Positions 1 to 5,919 of a stretch of DNA of 12,010 nt are shown here, piece by piece; position 1 is the first letter of the stretch; each line of letters opens with the position of its first letter. The DNA comes from Clostridia bacterium (GTDB lineage Bacteria > Bacillota > Clostridia > Peptostreptococcales > Anaerovoracaceae). The stretch covers positions 1-12,010 of the forward strand of contig JAKSSQ010000038.1 in assembly GCA_024403005.1 (NCBI GenBank), written 5' to 3'. Under the pieces are notes generated by a model. It had not been told where the DNA came from. It saw nothing but the letters and a program-made list of their open reading frames with translations, and searched no databases. The translations under genes and the position numbers were made by a program.

Positions 1-150
1 GTTGTTATCGGTGCGATTATTTACTACATTATTCTGCAGCTGGTTCTTACATTAGGTATGAACACAAACGACCTGAAGCTTATCACTGCAATAATCGTAG
101 CAATCTTCCTCTCTATCCCTCATTTTAAGAAAGGAAGTGTGCAGAAGTAA
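1..150 (+). CDS. ABC transporter permease, C-terminal end (partial)
   Basis: Frame 1 is open from the window edge to a TAA at 148-150 and encodes 49 residues. The first part is a hydrophobic membrane segment (IIYYIILQLVLTLGM). A short polar stretch (NTNDLK) and a second hydrophobic stretch (LITAIIVAIFLSIPHF) follow, and the protein ends in a basic tail. This matches the C-terminus of the branched-chain-type permeases that pair with ATPases like the next gene (TrpY-like / COG4120-type systems). The stop codon overlaps the ATG of the ATPase by one base (TAATG), so the two are translationally coupled and belong to one operon. The N-terminus and any substrate-binding protein lie upstream of the window. 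The permease role rests on the pairing with the ATPase as much as on this fragment. Confidence 0.82.
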   Translation, partial: VVIGAIIYYIILQLVLTLGMNTNDLKLITAIIVAIFLSIPHFKKGSVQK

Positions 151-908
151 TGTTAGAAGTTAAGAACGTCTATAAGACCTTTAATAAAGGCACAGTAAAC
201 GAAAAGATTGCGCTGAACAACTACAGCTTAACACTTAACGAAGGCGACTTCGTTACTGTAATCGGCGGCAACGGCGCAGGCAAGTCCACAGCGCTCAACG
301 CAGTAGCAGGTACTTTCCCCGTAGACAGCGGCACAATTACAATCGACGGCGTCGATGTTACAAAGATGCCCGAATTCAAGCGTGCAGCTTATCTGGGAAG
401 AGTATTCCAGGACCCCATGATGGGAACTGCTCCCGACATGTGGATCGAAGAAAATCTGGCTCTCGCATACAGACGCGGCCAGAAGCGCAGCCTTAAGTGG
501 GGCATTTCCAATGGAGAAAGAGAAATCTACAGAGAACTTCTCAAGACCCTCGGTCTCGGCCTGGAAAGCCGCATGAGCACAAAGGTTGGCCTCCTGTCCG
601 GCGGACAGAGACAGGCCCTCACACTGCTTATGGCTACCATGCAGAAGCCCAAGCTGCTCCTGCTGGATGAACACACTGCAGCGCTTGACCCCAAGACTGC
701 AGCTATCGTACTCGAACTTTCAGACAAGCTCGTTTACGAAAATAACCTCACAACAATGATGGTTACACACAACATGAAGGACGCACTTGCCCACGGCAAC
801 CGCCTCATCATGATGAAAGACGGATACGTTGTACTGGACATCTCCGGTGAAGACAAAAAGAAACTCACAGTAAACGACCTCCTGAACGAATTCCACATGG
901 AAGTTTAA
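150..908 (+). CDS. ABC transporter ATP-binding protein
   Basis: A 252-residue ABC ATPase with all the nucleotide-binding motifs. The Walker A motif GGNGAGKST is at residues 39-47, the Q-loop Gln (VFQDP) at about 87, the signature LSGGQRQ at 149-155, Walker B LLLLDE at 169-174, the D-loop (ALD) just after it, and the switch His (VTHNM) at 207. It energises the membrane permease encoded immediately upstream. The resemblance is to the COG1101-type ATPases that work with TrpX/TrpY-like binding protein and permease, so an amino acid or similar small solute is likely, but the sequence does not fix the substrate. The start ATG at 150 overlaps the permease stop, and the upstream AAGGAAG sits about 10 bases before it. 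The gene ends at a strong terminator and is the last of its operon. Confidence 0.93.
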   Translation: MLEVKNVYKTFNKGTVNEKIALNNYSLTLNEGDFVTVIGGNGAGKSTALNAVAGTFPVDSGTITIDGVDVTKMPEFKRAAYLGRVFQDPMMGTAPDMWIEENLALAYRRGQKRSLKWGISNGEREIYRELLKTLGLGLESRMSTKVGLLSGGQRQALTLLMATMQKPKLLLLDEHTAALDPKTAAIVLELSDKLVYENNLTTMMVTHNMKDALAHGNRLIMMKDGYVVLDISGEDKKKLTVNDLLNEFHMEV

Positions 909-917
909 GTAAGACTC

Positions 918-948
918 TCCCCCGCAGGAAACTGCGGGGGATTTTTTT
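918..948 (+). terminator. Rho-independent terminator of the ABC operon
   Basis: The stem CCCCCGCAG (919-927) pairs with CTGCGGGGG (932-940) around a GAAA tetraloop, and a run of seven T follows at 942-948. It begins 10 bases after the ATPase stop codon and closes the ABC operon. Confidence 0.95.
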
Positions 949-950
949 GC

Positions 951-1006
951 CCCAGCGAGTTCGGTAGCCAGGCCAAAGCGGCGAGTTGCGCTCACCCATG
1001 GCGGAA
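951..1006. repeat. GC-rich intergenic segment with an internal GCGAGTT repeat
   Basis: Between the terminator and the dehydrogenase promoter lies about 55 bases of GC-rich DNA. It contains GCGAGTT twice, at 955-961 and 981-987, and no plausible reading frame with a ribosome binding site. It has the character of the short GC-rich intergenic repeats seen in some Clostridia genomes. A similar GC-rich stretch lies at 11377-11455. No function can be read from it, and membership in a repeat family is an inference. Confidence 0.3.
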
Positions 1007-1014
1007 GTTATAAT
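986..1014 (+). promoter_or_regulatory. Candidate SigA promoter for the dehydrogenase gene
   Basis: A perfect TATAAT at 1009-1014 stands 17 bases downstream of a weak -35, TTGCGC (986-991, three of six consensus positions). The -10 lies about 33 bases before the dehydrogenase start and downstream of the ABC terminator, so it can drive that gene independently. The -35 falls in the GC-rich repeat-like segment. Confidence 0.55.
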
Positions 1015-1046
1015 GAACTATCCAGTTTACACAGATAGGAGGCCAT

Positions 1047-1835
1047 ATGTACGATTTTAAGGGCAAAAATGTAGTAGTAACCGGTGCAGCAAAGGGTATC
1101 GGCAAAGGCATCGCAAAGAGATTTGCAAGCGAAGGGGCCAATATACTCGTTGCAGATATATTGAGAGACGAAGCGATAAAAACCGCAGCCGAAATACACG
1201 AAGCTTACAGCACAACCGTTATTGCTTACGATGTTGATCTGACCCAAAGCGACCAGATTGAAGCAATGATGGAATATGCATACAAGTGCTTCGGCAGCAT
1301 AGATGTAGTGGTCTGCAATGCGGGCATTACTATCCACGACTGGGCAACAGATTACGATGTATCAACAATAGACAAAGTTTTCGACATAGACATAAGAGCT
1401 TATTATCTCTGCGCGAGAACCGCAGCAAGATATATGAAGAAACAGCCTGAAAGAGGCAATATCGTATGCATTTCCTCTGTAAACAGCGCCGTTTACCATT
1501 CCAAGAGATCTCTTTACAACGTTTCTAAAGCTGCAGTAAACGGCATGGTCGGAACACTCGGCGTCGAATGGGCCCGCTACGGAATAAGAGTCAATGCAGT
1601 TGCGCCCGGCTACGTGGCTACAGACCTTGTAAAGGCCGGAATCGAAAACGGCACGATAAATTTAAAGCGCAACATGGAAGTAATCCCCATGAAGCGACTT
1701 GTAGAAATAGACGAAGTGGCAAACGCCGTCGTGTTCCTTGCGTCTTCCCAGGCCAGCGCAATTACCGCGCAGACCTTATTCGTGGACGGCGGATGGAGCA
1801 AAGATGCGCTGCCGGAAGACATTGATATGAGATAG
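1047..1835 (+). CDS. Short-chain dehydrogenase/reductase (SDR) family oxidoreductase
   Basis: A 262-residue classical SDR, a cytosolic NAD(P)-dependent oxidoreductase. The cofactor-binding TGAAKGIG is at residues 12-19, the NAG motif at 91-93, the catalytic Ser at 144 (CISSVNS), and YNVSK with Tyr157 and Lys161. The C-terminal PGYVATD and FVDGGW motifs are also typical. Asp36 (VADIL) after the second strand suggests preference for NAD over NADP. The position usually held by the fourth catalytic residue, Asn in the motif NxxG, reads Asp115 (DIDIRAYY), which is unusual. An AGGAGG at 1037-1042 precedes the ATG by four bases. The gene stands alone between terminators. The closest general type is the glucose/sorbitol/3-oxoacyl-ACP reductase-like group, but the substrate cannot be named. 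Confidence 0.9.
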   Translation: MYDFKGKNVVVTGAAKGIGKGIAKRFASEGANILVADILRDEAIKTAAEIHEAYSTTVIAYDVDLTQSDQIEAMMEYAYKCFGSIDVVVCNAGITIHDWATDYDVSTIDKVFDIDIRAYYLCARTAARYMKKQPERGNIVCISSVNSAVYHSKRSLYNVSKAAVNGMVGTLGVEWARYGIRVNAVAPGYVATDLVKAGIENGTINLKRNMEVIPMKRLVEIDEVANAVVFLASSQASAITAQTLFVDGGWSKDALPEDIDMR

Positions 1836-1837
1836 TA

Positions 1838-1864
1838 AAAACCCCGGCTTCGCCGGGGTTTTCT
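1838..1864 (+). terminator. Rho-independent terminator of the SDR gene
   Basis: AAAACCCCGG (1838-1847) pairs with CCGGGGTTTT (1853-1862) around a five-base CTTCG loop, and the T run continues into TTCT. It lies directly after the SDR stop. The A/T flanks are symmetric, so it can also act on transcripts from the opposite strand. Confidence 0.88.
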
Positions 1865-1877
1865 CTGTTTCCACACT

Positions 1878-1904
1878 AAAAGGCGCCCCCTGCGGGGGCG
1901 CCTT
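1878..1904 (-). terminator. Rho-independent terminator of the patatin gene
   Basis: AAGGCGCCCCC and GGGGGCGCCTT form an 11-bp GC-rich stem (1880-1890 and 1894-1904) around a three-base TGC loop. Read on the minus strand, the stem is followed by TTTTAG. It sits 17 bases after the patatin stop codon and, together with the hairpin at 1838, insulates the two convergent genes. Confidence 0.85.
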
Positions 1905-1920
1905 CATCTTATCTAAACCA

Positions 1921-2787
1921 TTACCGCTCCAGATACTCGCGCAGTCTGCGCATGCTCCTTAAAGCATCTCTTCTGCCCAGGTCGTAGACCTTCTGCAGCT
2001 TTTCAGGATCTCTTTCCGTTCTGCTAATATTTACCGGCTCGGACGGGCGGATTACAAATACTCTGCCCTCTTTTTCCAATCGCTTTAAGGTTTCCGTCTG
2101 CATGTTGTAGAGCGCGTGGCGCAGCTCCATGCCTTTTGCAAAGCGCGGATACTTTCTGCGGTAAAGAGCCACCATAGGTCTGGCCATGGGTTTCTTCCTG
2201 TAGGATTCGTCTCTGGTAAGAATGACTATCGTCTTTTCCACGCCCTGCGCCATTACCCATTCAAAGGGGATGCTGTCCGCAATTGCGCCGTCCAGATAAA
2301 GCTGCCCGCTAATCTCTACGGGCCTTGAAACCGCAGGCATGGAGCCGGAAGCCCGGAGGACATCCATTTGGTCAAACACGCTTGTTACGTGTACGTATTC
2401 GCCCTTTCCGTCCTTAAGATTTGTTATGACCGCATAAAAGTCCGCATCGCTGCGCTTGTAAGTTTCGTCGTCGAAGGGGTCCAGTTCGTGGGGAACCCTT
2501 TCGTAGGCATATTTCGTATTTACGATATTGCCTTCTTTAAGCAAAGGACGAATTCCCAGATAGTTTTTATCGCTGTTGTATTTCTTGTTGTAACGGATCG
2601 CTCTGCCCTTCTGTCCGGAAAGATAATTTACCCCGAACAGCGCGCCTGCAGATACGCCTGCAACCAGGTCTGCCTTAATGCCTTCGTCCATAAAGCAGTC
2701 CAGCACGCCGGAAGTGTACATTCCGCGCATGGCTCCGCCTTCCAGAACCAGGCCTATGCGATAATTTTTACTGTTCTGTGAATCCAA
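1921..2787 (-). CDS. Patatin-like phospholipase family protein (YjjU-like)
   Basis: A 288-residue serine acyl hydrolase of the patatin type. The oxyanion-hole loop GGAMRG is at residues 17-22, the nucleophile elbow GVSAG at 44-48 with Ser46, and the catalytic-dyad Asp166 lies in the motif DGA (YLDGAIADSIPFEW). Length and motif spacing fit the stand-alone bacterial YjjU-like group, which are predicted lipid acyl hydrolases. There is no signal peptide or membrane segment, so it is probably cytosolic or membrane-peripheral. The start codon is TTG (minus strand, 2787). It is supported by AAGGAG six bases upstream, and the first internal Met would remove the oxyanion loop. The gene begins 23 bases after the stop of the HD-GYP/GGDEF gene with no terminator between, so the two are co-transcribed. 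The physiological substrate is unknown. Confidence 0.9.
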   Translation of the reverse strand: MDSQNSKNYRIGLVLEGGAMRGMYTSGVLDCFMDEGIKADLVAGVSAGALFGVNYLSGQKGRAIRYNKKYNSDKNYLGIRPLLKEGNIVNTKYAYERVPHELDPFDDETYKRSDADFYAVITNLKDGKGEYVHVTSVFDQMDVLRASGSMPAVSRPVEISGQLYLDGAIADSIPFEWVMAQGVEKTIVILTRDESYRKKPMARPMVALYRRKYPRFAKGMELRHALYNMQTETLKRLEKEGRVFVIRPSEPVNISRTERDPEKLQKVYDLGRRDALRSMRRLREYLER

Positions 2788-2810
2788 TTACTGCTCCTTA
2801 AATTATCGGC

Positions 2811-4487
2811 TTATTCACCCGGGAACATGAGCGTGAATCTGTTTCTGCCAGTATCCTTGGAATAATAGAGGGCCTTATCTGCAGCTCCGTACATTGCGCG
2901 GAAGTTGTTCAGCTCCTTGCCGCAGTAAACTGCACCCATGGAAAGGGTTGCAGGATGCTCGCATCCGCTGAGGGATTTGCTCAAGGCATCAAACATCGCA
3001 GATACTGTCTTTCTAACGTCTTCGTAGCTGTTTTTGCCCTTCTCGAGGGTGATAAATGCAGCGAACTCGTCGCCGCCCAGTCTGCCTGCTACACCGTGGT
3101 CTGCAGTATTGTCCTTGAGGGCAGCTGCGATAGTCTGCAGCAGCAGGTCGCCTGTCATGTGGCCGTAGCTGTCGTTGTAGTTCTTAAAGTTATCGATATC
3201 GAGCATCATAAAGATGCCGCCGTTTGCGTCGCTCTTTTCCATAACCATGGTTTCAACTTCGGTTACGAAAGCTTCGTGGTTGAAGAGCTTTGTAAGTGAA
3301 TCTCTTCTTATTACACCTTCCCAGCGGTTGATGTAGCGCTCTGCGCTGTCGCGGGCCTCCTTCTTGGCCTTCTTAATGGCAAGGGTCTTATCCATGCTTA
3401 TAACCTTAATTCTGGCCTGGATTTCCCTGTCGATTTCGCTGTAGAATTCTGCGCCGTAGCTTACAACTTCCTGCAGGCTGCCGTCTTTTCTGCGCAGTCT
3501 GTGCTGAACAAATGCAGTACTGTCAATAACCAGCTGCATGTCTACAGCTGTCTTGTAATCGCGCGCATCTTCTTCCGGAAGCAGATCCAGCTGAGTAAGG
3601 TGCAGAGCTTTTACGTCTTCGAAGCTGTAGCCGGTGAGGTTTTCGAAGTTATCGTCTACGATAATGATGGACGTATCGTTTGCAATCGTGTATTCGCAGG
3701 CGATTGCCTTTGCGACGTTGGGGTTGTTGTTAACCGTGGAATCCACGCTGTCGACCTTTACAAATTCGAATGCGCGGGAAGCGTTTTCCTTAACTTCTTC
3801 AGGGTTTTCTTCTGCCGCGGGGTTCAGTTCATCCATCATCTGCAGGAATTCAGATGCCAGATACGGGTCGAACTGAGTACCTGCGCAGCGGCGGATTTCC
3901 TCCCTTGCAGCCTCGCTGCTGATTGCTTCACGATAAGGCTTATTCGTGGTCATTGCGTCGTAGGCATCGATAATCGAGAGCACGCGGGAAAGCATGGGTA
4001 TGGATTCGTGCTTGAGCCCATCAGGGTAGCCGGAGCCGTCCCACCATTCGTGGTGGCAGAGGATGTAATCCGCAATTCCGGAAAGTTCCTTGGATGCGGA
4101 TGCGATATTGTAACCCTTGTTTACGTGTGTGCGCATTACGACCCATTCGTAGTCCGTAAGACGGCCGGGCTTGTTTACAATATCCAGAGAAATACCAAGC
4201 TTGCCGATGTCATGGAACTGGCAGAGCATTGCGAGGTCGTGCTTTTCCTGGTCTGTAAGGTTAAGGCGCTGAGCCAATTGTTCTGCGAGCTTGGTTATGC
4301 GTTCGGAGTGGGCTGCGGCGAATTCGTCCGCTTCTGCCATGGTCTGAACCAGCGAATTCATAAGGGTTAAATCGTCCGGAGCGCTTTCCGGAGTCTTTGC
4401 CTTATTGTTCTTAAAAATCGTAGCCGCCATGGCTATGCAGCAGAAGGAAGATATTATTGAAATTATCAAAAATATATTAGTTTCCAT
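2811..4487 (-). CDS. HD-GYP / PAS / GGDEF cyclic-di-GMP turnover protein
   Basis: About 558 residues from the ATG at 4487. One N-terminal membrane segment (residues 4-23) is followed by an HD-GYP domain (about 40-222), a PAS-like sensor domain (about 260-365), a short helical linker and a C-terminal GGDEF domain (about 390-556). The HD-GYP domain has His60, His92-Asp93 (FHDIGKLG), His121, HHEWWDGSGYP at 145-155 and the usual downstream motifs, so a working c-di-GMP phosphodiesterase is expected. The GGDEF signature is intact at 471-475 (RLGGDEF), so cyclase activity is also possible. The inhibitory RxxD site upstream of it is absent. HD-GYP before GGDEF is an uncommon order. A longer frame starts at TTG 4511 but lacks a ribosome binding site; the ATG at 4487 has AGGA nine bases upstream and is preferred. 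It is co-transcribed with the patatin gene. Confidence 0.92.
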   Translation of the reverse strand: METNIFLIISIISSFCCIAMAATIFKNNKAKTPESAPDDLTLMNSLVQTMAEADEFAAAHSERITKLAEQLAQRLNLTDQEKHDLAMLCQFHDIGKLGISLDIVNKPGRLTDYEWVVMRTHVNKGYNIASASKELSGIADYILCHHEWWDGSGYPDGLKHESIPMLSRVLSIIDAYDAMTTNKPYREAISSEAAREEIRRCAGTQFDPYLASEFLQMMDELNPAAEENPEEVKENASRAFEFVKVDSVDSTVNNNPNVAKAIACEYTIANDTSIIIVDDNFENLTGYSFEDVKALHLTQLDLLPEEDARDYKTAVDMQLVIDSTAFVQHRLRRKDGSLQEVVSYGAEFYSEIDREIQARIKVISMDKTLAIKKAKKEARDSAERYINRWEGVIRRDSLTKLFNHEAFVTEVETMVMEKSDANGGIFMMLDIDNFKNYNDSYGHMTGDLLLQTIAAALKDNTADHGVAGRLGGDEFAAFITLEKGKNSYEDVRKTVSAMFDALSKSLSGCEHPATLSMGAVYCGKELNNFRAMYGAADKALYYSKDTGRNRFTLMFPGE

Positions 4488-4511
4488 GAGTAAAATTCCT
4501 GTTTTCAACAA

Positions 4512-4525
4512 CGGTACACTTACCG
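4512..4525. repeat. Inverted repeat CGGTA-N4-TACCG downstream of the c-di-GMP gene promoter
   Basis: CGGTA and TACCG flank CACT (plus-strand reading). The element lies just downstream of the -10 at 4528-4533, so it covers the expected transcription start and the first bases of the leader. It could be a repressor operator or a small 5' hairpin. The arms are only five bases, so chance is possible. Confidence 0.35.
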
Positions 4526-4527
4526 AT

Positions 4528-4557
4528 ATTTTATCACTTCCGATGTTGTATTTTCAA
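4528..4557 (-). promoter_or_regulatory. Promoter of the HD-GYP/GGDEF-patatin operon
   Basis: On the minus strand, TTGAAA (4552-4557) and TAAAAT (4528-4533) are separated by 18 bases. A TGA directly precedes the -10, giving an extended TGn motif. The start codon at 4487 is about 40 bases downstream. The -35 touches the T run of the upstream terminator, so the unit boundary is extremely compact. Confidence 0.65.
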
Positions 4558-4558
4558 C

Positions 4559-4588
4559 AAAAAAACGGACCGCAGGTTGTGCGGTCCG
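4559..4588 (-). terminator. Rho-independent terminator of the bactofilin-like gene
   Basis: CGGACCGCA (4566-4574) pairs with TGCGGTCCG (4580-4588) around a five-base loop. On the minus strand a run of seven T follows (4559-4565). It lies 11 bases after the stop codon of the gene ending at 4600. Confidence 0.93.
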
Positions 4589-4599
4589 CAAAGTTTTGC

Positions 4600-5856
4600 T
4601 TATGCGTTATCGGGTCCTGAATATGAACCTTCCGGGCTGAACACATCAGAAATGTCGGAAGGAATTCCTCCGGTGTAATCTTCCGGTGCAATATCTTTGC
4701 CGGACTTTCTGAAAGCGCCGGTTACGATGTAGCCAAGTGTATAAACTATGGCTGCAATGCTTACGAGAGCTCCTAAATAAGGAATTGCCTTAAGGATTTC
4801 CAGCGCAGCAACGCCTATAATGGATGCCAGCCAGGGCTTCATGTTGGGCAGAACCAGTCTTCCGAGAGAAGAACCTGCAAAGGCTGCAGCGAAGCAGATT
4901 GCAAGGATGTAAGCTGTGCAGATAAGCGCAGCCACAGGGAGTCCGATTACTGTAATCATGAGCGCAATAGTAACTGCAGGGCCTGCAACCAATGCCAGGA
5001 AGCCGAAGCCGATAACTTTTCCGACCTTCTTTTCCGCGGAAACCATATCCTTGGCTCTGTTAAGATGGCCTCCGATAAGCCAGCTGAAGAGCAGAGAAAC
5101 TACAGCCATTGCAGCTATCCAGTAGAGAGTGTGCTTAGCCTTTACGACAAGCATGTTGGGAGCGGATGCGGATGCGTTGGGTTCAATCTGGACGTCTACA
5201 TCCACTGCGGAAGGCTTGCTTTCTGTGTAGGCGATTTCGCCGATCTGCGCACCTGCCGGAATTTCGGGCATTTCCGGAGAAGTAATGTGCAGAGCACCTG
5301 TAATTTCGGCATCGCTGCCGATAACTGCGCTGTCTGCGTCGATATATACATTGCCGTCAACCTTGCCGTTAAAATATACACTTCCGGCTGCGATAGCGGC
5401 TGCGGAAGCCGTACCTTCGTAGCTGACGCTGCGGGCTGCGCCGTAGAAGCTTCTGCTTGAAGTTTCTGCGTCCACATCGATGCTGTAGCCTGCTGCAAAG
5501 ATGTTGCCGCCCACCTGGCATCTGTCGATGTTAACGTTGTAGCCTGCAGCTAAAAGGGAAGACGCGATCTGTGAATCCAATGCGCCGACTGTGTAGCCTG
5601 CCAGCGCAAGGGCATCTTCTACTACGCTTTTGTTAATTGTAACGGTTTTACCGGAGCCAAAGCCGCCGAACATGAAACCATTTGTCAAATTGATTGTTTC
5701 ACCGCTGAACGCCATGTTTCCTGCGGTATCCACGTAAGTTTCCTGGTCTGAACCTTCTGCAAACACTGCGGAAGGGAGCATGGCCAGCACCATCATAAGT
5801 GCTGCGATAAGAGCCCGAGCTCTTCTTTGTCTTTTGCTTTTCATCTCAATACCCAT
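4600..5856 (-). CDS. Signal-peptide protein with bactofilin-like segment and multi-TM C-terminus
   Basis: 418 residues, or 414 if translation starts at Met5. A basic start and a hydrophobic core end in AVFA-EG, giving a predicted Sec signal peptide cleaved near residue 33. Residues 40-190 are rich in Gly, Ala and Val, with repeating short hydrophobic strands (GYTVGAL, GYNVNIDRCQVGGNIFAAGYSIDV, GSVYFNGKVDGNVYI). This is the pattern of a bactofilin-like or other beta-solenoid polymer-forming domain. Residues 240-382 contain about five membrane segments, and the tail (383-418) is polar. Canonical bactofilins are cytoplasmic, so an exported version tied to membrane helices is noteworthy. A scaffold or envelope-organising role is inferred only. 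The ribosome binding site is weak at both candidate starts (AAGAAAG before Met1), and no promoter fits between it and the guaB terminator. Confidence 0.75.
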   Translation of the reverse strand: MGIEMKSKRQRRARALIAALMMVLAMLPSAVFAEGSDQETYVDTAGNMAFSGETINLTNGFMFGGFGSGKTVTINKSVVEDALALAGYTVGALDSQIASSLLAAGYNVNIDRCQVGGNIFAAGYSIDVDAETSSRSFYGAARSVSYEGTASAAAIAAGSVYFNGKVDGNVYIDADSAVIGSDAEITGALHITSPEMPEIPAGAQIGEIAYTESKPSAVDVDVQIEPNASASAPNMLVVKAKHTLYWIAAMAVVSLLFSWLIGGHLNRAKDMVSAEKKVGKVIGFGFLALVAGPAVTIALMITVIGLPVAALICTAYILAICFAAAFAGSSLGRLVLPNMKPWLASIIGVAALEILKAIPYLGALVSIAAIVYTLGYIVTGAFRKSGKDIAPEDYTGGIPSDISDVFSPEGSYSGPDNA

Positions 5857-5877
5857 ACTTTCTTAGTTATCTTTAGC

Positions 5878-5906
5878 AAAAAGACCGCCCCTTAAGGGGG
5901 CGGTCT
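5878..5906 (-). terminator. Rho-independent terminator of guaB
   Basis: AGACCGCCCC (5882-5891) pairs with GGGGCGGTCT (5897-5906) around a five-base loop. On the minus strand the stem runs into TTTTT (5878-5882). It lies 14 bases after the guaB stop and ends about 22 bases before the start of the next gene. Confidence 0.92.
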
Positions 5907-5919
5907 CTGTTAATTGTCT

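Noticed and set aside
1838..1904. CRISPR-like or mobile-element end repeats between the SDR and patatin genes
   Set aside because: The two hairpins differ in sequence and each carries a T run in the direction of its gene, so they are back-to-back terminators.
3501..4370. Long open frame on the plus strand antisense to the HD-GYP/GGDEF gene (about 289 codons)
   Set aside because: It is the complement of a clear multi-domain gene, with unusual Cys/Val/Phe-rich composition and no initiation signal.
1921..4487. CBASS-like defence system (cyclic nucleotide enzyme plus patatin effector)
   Set aside because: The nucleotide enzyme is a GGDEF/HD-GYP protein, not a CD-NTase. No Cap2/Cap3-like genes are present, and the patatin resembles the YjjU type.
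4488..4511. TTG start for the HD-GYP/GGDEF gene at 4511
   Set aside because: No ribosome binding site precedes it. The ATG at 4487 has AGGA nine bases upstream and gives a normal membrane-anchor start.
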